A model generated the notes under the pieces. The model did no database searches, had not been told where the DNA came from, and saw only the letters and a program-made list of their open reading frames with translations. From positions 51,333,365 to 51,397,364 of the forward strand of contig CAMZMU010000062.1 in assembly GCA_947311845.1 (NCBI GenBank): 64,000 bases of DNA, in the 5' to 3' direction. Shown one piece after another: positions 56,646 through 64,000 of the stretch; positions within the stretch are counted from its first letter, which is position 1, and the number at the start of each line of letters is the position of its first letter. Source of the DNA: Poa pratensis. Lineage: Eukaryota > Streptophyta > Magnoliopsida > Poales > Poaceae. Position numbers and translations under genes: made by a program.

Positions 56646-56989
56646 CATTCTCTTAACTCTGTGAACACTTCTGGTAGAGCTTGCCTTGATGAATTCTTCG
56701 ATGATCCCATTTTCAGTGATCTGCTGTTGGAGGCTACGCTTTGAAATTTGCCGCGATGTGTTTCCTGGAACATACATGCGATGCACTGCTTCACGGTGCA
56801 AGCGGGAATGGGCCATCCGCGGCGCCGCAAATTTGGGCCCAATTAGTTACAAAGGCGAGCATCCACGGAAATACAAGAAACAAAAACGGCGTATGCGGGC
56901 CGACCCGCGGCTGCCGCAACGCGCCGCATACCGCAGCGACCAAACAGAGGCTCACCCGACTCTGCTCCCGTGCGGTCAATGCGCGGTCA

Positions 56990-57491
56990 ATGCCGCACGT
57001 CCTCGGCGTCCCTTTCCCGGCGCAGGGCCGCGCGCTGCCACTGCTTGATCTGGCCGCCCTCCTCGCGGCGCGCGGCGCGCGGCATCCGCCTCACTAGCGC
57101 ACCGCTCCTCTCCCCTCTCCTCGCCACCCACTCCGACTCCGTCCAGCCCCTCGTTCACCCCTTCCCCGCCCACCCTTCCCTCCCGCCAGGACTCGAGAAC
57201 GTCAAGAACTGCCCGCCCTCCTACTTCGGCATCTTCATCCACGCGCTCGCCGCGCTCCACCATCCCATCCTCGACTAGGCCAGGTCGCACCCCGTCGCCG
57301 CCGTCCTGTCCGACTTCTTCTGCGGGTGGACGCAGCCCCTCGCGGCCGAGATCGGCGTCCCCAGGCTCGTCTTCTCGTCCTCCGGTCTCCTCGGCACCGC
57401 CGTCCCGCACTCTCTCTTCCGCTGGTTGCTCAAGCGGCCGGCGGACGCCGATGAAGGCTACGTCTCTACTTTCCCTGCTACTCCCTGCTAG
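56990..57491 (+). pseudogene. Truncated UDP-glycosyltransferase (UGT89-like) pseudogene
   Basis: Starts MPHVLGVPFPAQGRALPLLD, the typical N-terminus of plant family-1 glycosyltransferases. It continues with LENVKNCPPSYFGIFIHALA and VLSDFFCGWTQPLAAEIGVP, most like the UGT89 group. About 160 of the usual 470 residues remain; the C-terminal half with the PSPG sugar-donor box is absent. A frame break lies near 57075, and an in-frame TAG at 57276-57278 stands where a Trp codon is expected. The fragment stops after ADADEGY. Confidence 0.82.
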
Positions 57492-57966
57492 CCTCTGGGG
57501 AACTTATGTTTAGTCCAGGACTCCAATTGCTTGAGCTGCCACTAAACATTTGTTTTTTACCTTTTTGCCCTGCCTTTACAGAACTCCTGGGCGAGCGTCC
57601 TCGGCCGTGGTAAGGCGCTGCACTATTAGTCCAGTCCCAAAGGTATCTCAGCTAACTGAATAGTCAAACATCCAGGTGCTTACAATTCACACAAGCCAGG
57701 ATAACGAATGGACAACATTGATCTCATAATTCACACCACTAAGCATATACCCAACCAAGAAAGCCAGGCGATGTGCAAACACCAGACAACCAAAGTGCTA
57801 CTAATAATCTGAAACTAACAACGCCGATGTGGAAAGAATGAACCAATCGAAGAAAATTACACGCACGGACACTATACAAGCACAAATGGGACAGTTAACA
57901 GCGTGTGTTTTGGCTTCTGCGGAAGAGAAGAGATCTGCACTGCACGAGACTTCCATTCCCAAATGC
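57492..57966 (-). other. SNARE gene 3' UTR and short spacer
   Basis: Nothing coding seen. The right part is presumably the 3' UTR of the minus-strand NPSN gene; no exact end can be given. Confidence 0.5.
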
Positions 57967-60808
57967 TCAAAGCATTCCAAAAGTGTCAATGGATAGCAGT
58001 TTCCGGTTCAGCGATGGGGGCGCAGGAGGTGCCAGTCCTGGGATGTCTGGGATGCTTTTGTTATGCGGGTTGACGATCTGCGAGAAATACAAGTACGGGT
58101 TACAGGTTGCACAAGTAGAAAAACTAGCAGGTGATGTAATATCCAAATCAAGAAATAACATATCATGGCTTCACAACAGAGACAAAAGCAGTGTGCATGC
58201 ATGCAATTGTACAAATTCATCAGTGACAATTATCAATAGATTTACTTCAGCTGCTAACGAGATGTCAAGTTTGCCAACTTTTATTTCCCAAACATTGAAT
58301 TGCTGAGCTTTGTTTTAATGTTACTAACCTAATGAGGTTTGCACTTGTCATGTCACATTTTATTTTCGTTGTAATGTTACTATCTAAACGAGGTTCCCAC
58401 TTGTCATGGGACATTTTATCTCCAATTATATTCTTATCAGGAAATTAGATAGGTGCAGGAGCTGACTCCCTAGAGGGGATTTGGCTTCCCCACCTTTAAT
58501 TCCCAAAATTGATGTGATATAGTGTTGTTTTAACTTTACTAACTTTTTCATTGGCTATTTTCTCTCCATTGTATCCACTTATAAGGAATTTAGCTAAGTG
58601 CTGACTTCACCACTGACTGCATAGGGTTTTGGTTATTCCCACTTTTTCATTGGACATTTATCTCCAACATATACTTATGTTAGGAAAGTAGCTAACTGGA
58701 GGAGTTAACTTCACCGACTACACATTGATTTCTGTTCCCTGGATGGGATGTGGCTTGTTCCTTAACTAGACACAGTCCCTAAACCAACTAATCATATTCA
58801 AGTCCAATACAAACACTAACACAGTACACATCATACCTTGACAACAATGACTGCAATCACACCACAAACTATCAAAAACAGAAATGCCATGATGCATTTG
58901 TCAGTTGCAACCTGCAATAACAAATATATAAGTTCCTGCGATTTTCTCTTCACACAAGTCGAACAAAGACATGTAAGGACAGGGAGAGAGAACCTGACGA
59001 CCAATCTCTTTCACCATTTGACTAGCCTTCTTCAATGAGAAGTGAACGGAATCTAGCTCATTGCCAATTCTCTTCATTTGGTCAGTCTGAAAAAAATGAT
59101 AGATAACTTAAGAGAGCTAGGTACGGCACATTTTCATTAATAGATAAAACTTATCAAAGTTGACCTTCAAACCGCAACTTATAACAGATCAAGAAGCAAG
59201 ATTCTTTAATCTATTTCGTTAAAGTTTACAGAACCTACACGGGCTTTACAAGCTATCTATAAAAGGGTCTCCAGTTTACTTAGATCCATTGGTCCTGGTT
59301 TTGTGGTCCTCTTGTTATATACAGAGCTCAGTTTGCTCAGGAATTTACAGATTGATCGAGAGTCCTCACGGAAGCTCCTTGAATAACGAGGAATGTTTCT
59401 TTTGGTCTAAGGAAGTGTTGTATAGATACTTGAAATGGAGAAATAGAATAGGAAGCCCAGTTGAACTATCTATTGAGCATAAATAAGGTGCAACATAGTA
59501 TCCCAACTCCCATGGAGAATATACTTGAAAACAAGAAACATCCAAATGAAAGTGCGGCGGTTTCATTATTCCAGAAAACTTACTTGCTGTGTTAGAGTTG
59601 TAGCAGTTTGAGCTCCGACTTCAACAGTTTGTGCAACAACCTGCCAAAACAACTTTCTATGAATTTCATATTTTTTCTGACCCTTCTATAAAATTCCTAT
59701 GAAAGAGTGCCACAACAAAAGAAAGTTCAAGTTTGCAGTGCACCATTTTAGAACGCTCAATAGCTTGGTCTGTTTGGTCCATTTGTTTTGTGCCAGAATC
59801 AATGAGTTGTTGATTTGACATTTCTGCAAAAATAATAATGTGCTTGGATGAGAATGTTAACCTTATATTCACAGATTAATAACAACACATGGTTCTGATA
59901 ATTAATCTCACCTGATGCCATTTGAACATTATCCTCAGCCACATGGTCATTACCAGCATCGAATAGTTCAATCCTCTTATTACCAAGGCTACTTTGGTAC
60001 CTGCAACACCATAAAGATCGCAAAGCACATATATTAGTGCATCTACTTTCTGACACATGGAGTATAAGAAATTGAAGCATGTACTCACGTCTTCCTCAAG
60101 GTGACATATGAATTCAATTCCTTGATCTGTCATAGCACACAAAGATACAAATTATACATGTGTGGAACATGACGTAACAAAGACATGGATGAAGCAAACT
60201 ACCAACCATGAATTGTTTCTTGTCATTTAGCTGTTTGTTAACCTCAGGGGTATTCCTTTTCTCCTCATCTTTGAGTACACGGTCAAATTCTTTGATTAAG
60301 CTGCAAGAAGTCGCAGCGTGTTTACATAAATTTAAGGAATCACGTAAGAACTCAGCAGTGCTACATTCTCCAGGTAAAGGGGTTGCGAAAATTAATCATG
60401 CCACATGCAGAGGATCTGAAAATTGCATGTTCAAGTAGGAACAGCAATGGTGCATTATCAGGGCACATGCCAGTGTTTCAGGCAGACCTACCGCTTGCAC
60501 TCCCTCATCTTCCCGGTGAGCTCCTCCAGCTGCTTGGACTGCCTGTTAGCGTCCTTGATCTTGTCTATCTTCTGGAACCCGTTCCTGCAGCACACAACCC
60601 CCACCAGAATCAATCTATCCGGCAAGGAAGCAAGCGAAATCTGGTGCCAGCGCGCAGCCCGCACTTCAACAGAGACCAAAAAGATTGCCATTGCGGGAAA
60701 GAAAAGAAGTAAGAGAGATCTGGCTCACTGCAGGGCGCGGAAGATGTCCTGGATCTCGCCGTCGACCTGCTCGAGCTCAGGGCTCATGGGCACGTCGCTC
60801 GCCGACAT
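57967..60808 (-). CDS. NPSN: Novel plant SNARE (NPSN11/NPSN13-like), 10 exons, complete
   Basis: Exons in transcript order: 60808-60729, 60584-60492, 60300-60207, 60126-60089, 60000-59912, 59823-59744, 59640-59584, 59086-58994, 58911-58837, 58077-57967 (TGA). All GT-AG, every junction in frame, 269 residues. It begins MSASDVPMSPELEQVDGEIQ. The N-terminal helical region is followed by the Qb-SNARE motif (DQTDQAIERSKMVVAQTVEV to KRIGNELDSVHFSLKKASQ) and a C-terminal membrane anchor (IMAFLFLIVCGVIAVIVV), ending in a short lumenal tail with NPHNKSIPDIPGLAPP. NPSNs are plant-specific Qb-SNAREs; Arabidopsis NPSN11 works with the cytokinesis syntaxin KNOLLE in cell-plate membrane fusion. Length and layout are normal and no frame breaks are present. 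Which NPSN paralogue it is remains open. Confidence 0.95.
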
Positions 60809-61224
60809 GGCGGCTACCTGCACTGCTGGCTACTGGATCTCCGACTCCGACTCCGACTCGCGGGATCCGCCCAGTTGCCGGGGGGGAGCAGCTCCTCCAG
60901 CGGCGGTTGGGGCGAGGAGGAGGGAGACGGGGTGGTTGGTGCGGCTGCGAGCCGTTGGGTTTGGGGGTAGAGTCGTGGGATCCGAGCTGTGAGCTGCCGA
61001 GCTACGAGCTGGCACGCAGACGCAGGTGTATTTTGGGGGAGAAAAAGGCACTGATAATTGGAGTTCAGGTGGTTCAGAAACAGAGAAAACTTAAAAATTT
61101 AATAGTGTTGTAGGTATAAAACAAAGAAATGAAAGGAATAGTTTTATGTATGGAATACAGAACTCATTCCTACGCGAATGAATGTAAAAAGGAGATTAAA
61201 TTGTATGTTGTAATTTTTATGGGA
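60809..61224 (-). promoter_or_regulatory. 5' UTR and proximal promoter of NPSN
   Basis: GC-rich to about 61030, as in many grass 5' UTRs, then abruptly AT-rich. No TATA box I would defend. Confidence 0.4.
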
Positions 61225-61255
61225 CTAGTAGCCGTATGTGCAACGCACGTCTTCA
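61225..61255 (-). mobile_element. Possible Helitron 3' terminus, minus strand
   Basis: Read on the minus strand, CGTGCGTTGCACATACGGCTACTAG then T resembles the hairpin plus CTAG end of the Helitrons elsewhere in the window, but the stem is imperfect. A matching 5' end was not found. Confidence 0.4.
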
Positions 61256-61673
61256 AAATATGAACAACATTTCTAATTAGCGAGTTTTTCGGTTACCAGA
61301 GCAATAAATTTCACGCCTAAACCACGTAAGGATGTGCGGACAACATAAAATACACACTCGTTGCATCATTTAAAATCCACAAAGCACAAATAGTTATTAT
61401 TTGCATAAATATTACAATTCAACACTAGTTTGTAGCGATAGTTGAGAAATAAATTCTAAGTAACATAACATTATTCACTATTTATTATTTCATGAAGATC
61501 TATCTCTTTATGCGGTGAATAATTCCTCGTTCCAAGCCAGGAAAATTATTTATCGCCTCCTTGCCTTGATACTTCAGAATATGTATCAAAAATCGCTTTC
61601 TCAACTCCAAACCATCCAACACATGCATTATACAACATTGTCATATAAAGCTCATGTTCAAAGTCGGGCTTTA

Positions 61674-61700
61674 TCTCTACTACTATTAAACAAGTAAACA
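61674..61700 (+). mobile_element. Possible Helitron 5' terminus
   Basis: A followed by TCTCTACTACTATTAAACAA resembles the 5' end of the intact Helitron (TCTCTACTTCTCTACTAC). No 3' end is visible before the window ends. Confidence 0.4.
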
Positions 61701-62394
61701 TTTTCTTTTCTAAAGCCACTACCACACATTTGTCCCACCTGATGAGATCTAACGGCTTAAATTCGTTTAATCAAATGTCTCGGGGTGCATGTAGCAATTA
61801 CTTTTGGCGGACGAAAACTCTGCCGAGCAAACGAAATCTTCCAAGCCACGGGCAGCCCGCACATAAAAGAAACCGTCTCCCATGATCTGGATCACCATCC
61901 ACCCATCAATTCCACGCGACGCTTAGCCCCGCCACCTCCCCACGCGAAGGCGCCCAACCTATGGCCTCCTCACTAGGGTTTCAGAAATCGGGATGGGGGC
62001 AGGGAGACAGACATGAGCGTGGATATGGTGGTGGCTGAAGACTCTCCGTGAGGGGCGGCGGAAGGCAGCTGAGAGGGGACGCACACATTGACCTAGGAGA
62101 CGTCCGCCGGCATCTCTGTTTGGTACTTCTTGGGGTTGCTTTGAGCATGGCCTCACCCTTCTAACGATGATAATCGACAATCGCAGGGACAACAATGGAT
62201 TGCACTGGTTGTATAGGTGCAACGACCGGCGACGCGATACTGCCAAGGCAATCAATATTGTGGTGTTCGTTCCCAATTGCATTCTTTCTACAATGTGTTA
62301 ATTTTCCCTTTTCTCTCTACGAGTCTATATTCTACATCTCAGCAACTCTGATTTGTAAAAGATTAAAATAAAGAAAAAATAAAGATATCAGCCG

Positions 62395-62555
62395 ATATTC
62401 CGATAAACTGGCTGATTTATCGCTTACCGATATTTGACCGATAAGATAAATCGGCCAATATGCCGATAAATCAGCCGATATGCCGATAAACCGGCCGATT
62501 TACCCCTTATCTTGGGTCGACCGATAAATTCCCGATAAGCGATATCTCCGACATT
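62395..62555. repeat. Short repeats of CCGATAAA and CCGATATG
   Basis: At least eight CCGATA-type units in both orientations, partly as CCGATAAATC/GCCGATATG alternations that can fold back. A repeat-rich relic or MITE interior; no TSD identified. Confidence 0.7.
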
Positions 62556-63164
62556 GAAAAATATATAGAAGAATATCCAAAAAAGAAAACAAAGGAGAAA
62601 CAGAAAAAAGAAACCGTCCTACCTGGACAGGGCTTTAATTTTAGCGGGTTGTGAGCGTTTTGACGCTGACAGACGCTATGAGGGTTGTATAGGATCACCA
62701 AATAGGTGTTGTTTGTTGTCATGCGACGATTTCCTAATCCAGCAGCTTGAGCCAATGGAGCGTCCCGAGATATGCTCCTATAACGGGCCTATGGTACCTC
62801 TGAACCGTTGGATCGTGACATTGTCGGTGAACTAGGTTCTCACGTTGGGTCTCCAAGTTTTCGTCACTTAGGAAGATCGTTTAATTTCGCCGTTCCACAG
62901 AAATAAAACCTTGTGACTCCCAATACTTTTATTTGGGGTATCCTCCTGGTACCCTTTTATCATTCAGACAACAAAAGTCCCATTTTGACATGAAATGGCA
63001 TCAGTAGGCTCAGTTTGACAATATGTATAATAGTAGCTTTTCACATTGGCAACCATGTTCTAACATTTTGATAAATGCAGATGATGAGGACACTGAAATG
63101 GGTGGGAGCAATGGATAATAACCTTATACCATGATGAAGCAAAGCAATTAAAGTTATGTATGTT

Positions 63165-63325
63165 TAAACTACGGAGGATTTGTCGCTTGTGATTTGTGAT
63201 CTTGTCGAGATGTTATGGTTCCATTTACATTTCTGGTGTTTGCTAATTGGATGTAAATTTGCTTTGAATGTTAAAACAACGGAAGCTTTTGTGGTTGGTA
63301 ATCTTGTTGAGATGTTATGGTTCGT
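63165..63325 (+). repeat. Imperfect tandem duplication of about 105 bp
   Basis: The segment around ATCTTGTCGAGATGTTATGG (63200-63220) recurs as ATCTTGTTGAGATGTTATGG about 100 bp later. Sequence to both sides is also similar (ACTACGGAGGATTTGT versus AACAACGGAAGCTTTTGT). Confidence 0.7.
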
Positions 63326-64000
63326 TTGTGAACTTTGATTTTTGAATTTATTTTCATGCATGCTTTGGTATGTTGCGTTACCATTTTTTTTGGATAATTA
63401 ACTTTGTTTAAATACTTCTGGAAAACCATTTTCCTAGAATTTTAAAATATCTGAAATGCTCATATCTCACATCAGGAATTTGGGCCGACCAAAGATACCC
63501 ATCGGGCTAGGGAGGCCACAACATTTCTTGGAGTGGGTCCAGGTATTGCCCCCCAAATTACCTTGAGGCCATCAAGGCCAGGTCCAGGTCGGCCCATTCC
63601 CATCTTGACTCCCAAAAGAACAGAACGAGAGCAAGTATTGTAATAAAGTTTCGAAACTATTTTTTTCCAAAATGGAGGTTGATATCTCCGACCTCTACAT
63701 CAAAATGATGCACGCAACTTTTTATTATTATTATTAGAAAAAAATCACAAAGTCTTACCAGGAAATATATCGATCAACGGAAACCACCTTCCCGGCAACA
63801 ATTGTCGCTAAACCTACTCACTTGATGAAGGGGGTGAACCTGGTGGGAGCCGTGTGCCCATACCTCACCATCAATGCACATCATCTAAAGTCGGATGTCT
63901 CAACCAAGCTGACCAACGGAGAGACGGGAGCACACACCGGTCCAGTAGACCCTCAGTGCACACCATATGCACACCTCAGAAGTCGCCGCCACCATCTTCC
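63326..64000. other. Distal intergenic DNA
   Basis: No gene recognised. A stretch near 63690-63720 (CCGACCTCTACATCAAAATG) reminds me of grass transposon subterminal DNA, but no boundary or TSD supports it. Confidence 0.35.

Noticed and set aside
61959..62282. 107-codon minus-strand ORF
   Set aside because: No recognisable motif or splice context and no sign of selection; treated as random.
63690..63720. CACTA-element end
   Set aside because: Some resemblance to grass transposon subterminal DNA but no CACTA terminus or 3-bp duplication was found.

Overview
The window is nuclear DNA of a grass, most likely a Pooideae/Triticeae-type genome. The evidence is GT-AG introns, GC-rich grass-style exons (the peroxidase), Stowaway MITEs with CTCCCTCCG termini, a FAR1-type Mutator element, Helitrons ending in CTAG, and nested Gypsy-type LTR retrotransposons primed by tRNA-Asp and tRNA-iMet. 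The species cannot be named from the sequence alone. No RNA genes, CRISPR arrays or bacterial features are present.

Layout. 1-5220 (+): last 13 exons of a kinesin-12 (phragmoplast-orienting type) gene. 5221-9359: intergenic, with a 1.4-kb Stowaway-like element carrying GC-rich cargo and a relic Helitron 3' end. 9360-15827 (+): complete 15-exon haspin kinase gene with a 739-bp hAT MITE in one intron, followed by a perfect Stowaway MITE. 17217-18297 (+): two-exon class III peroxidase. 18812-20076: 5'-truncated LINE with poly-A and a 9-bp target-site duplication (TSD). 20110-31554: Mutator-like element (MULE) with a FAR1/FRS-type transposase gene, long inverted arms and an exact 9-bp TSD. Its right arm is split by a 5,498-bp Helitron (25999-31496) that carries gene fragments, including an exon related to the POLLENLESS3/SDI TPR family. 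32516-56645: three LTR retrotransposons inserted one inside another, each with an exact 5-bp TSD: outer Gypsy (minus strand, CATTC), middle Athila-like gag-protease element (minus strand, GTGCT) and inner gag-protease element (plus strand, TATAC). 56990-57491: truncated glycosyltransferase pseudogene. 57967-60808 (-): complete 10-exon novel plant SNARE (NPSN) gene. 61000-64000: intergenic, with Helitron-like termini and short repeats.

How the genes relate. Three host genes act in mitosis or cytokinesis: kinesin-12 in division-plane and phragmoplast work, haspin as the histone H3 Thr3 kinase, and NPSN as a cell-plate SNARE. Their proximity may be chance. Roughly half of the window is transposable-element DNA.

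A caution for every reading-frame call: many conserved ORFs (kinesin, haspin, peroxidase twice, MULE transposase, the retroelement ORFs) are broken by the apparent loss of one base, mostly inside a short homopolymer. This repeated pattern looks more like consensus sequencing error than independent gene decay, so 'pseudogene' labels here are provisional.
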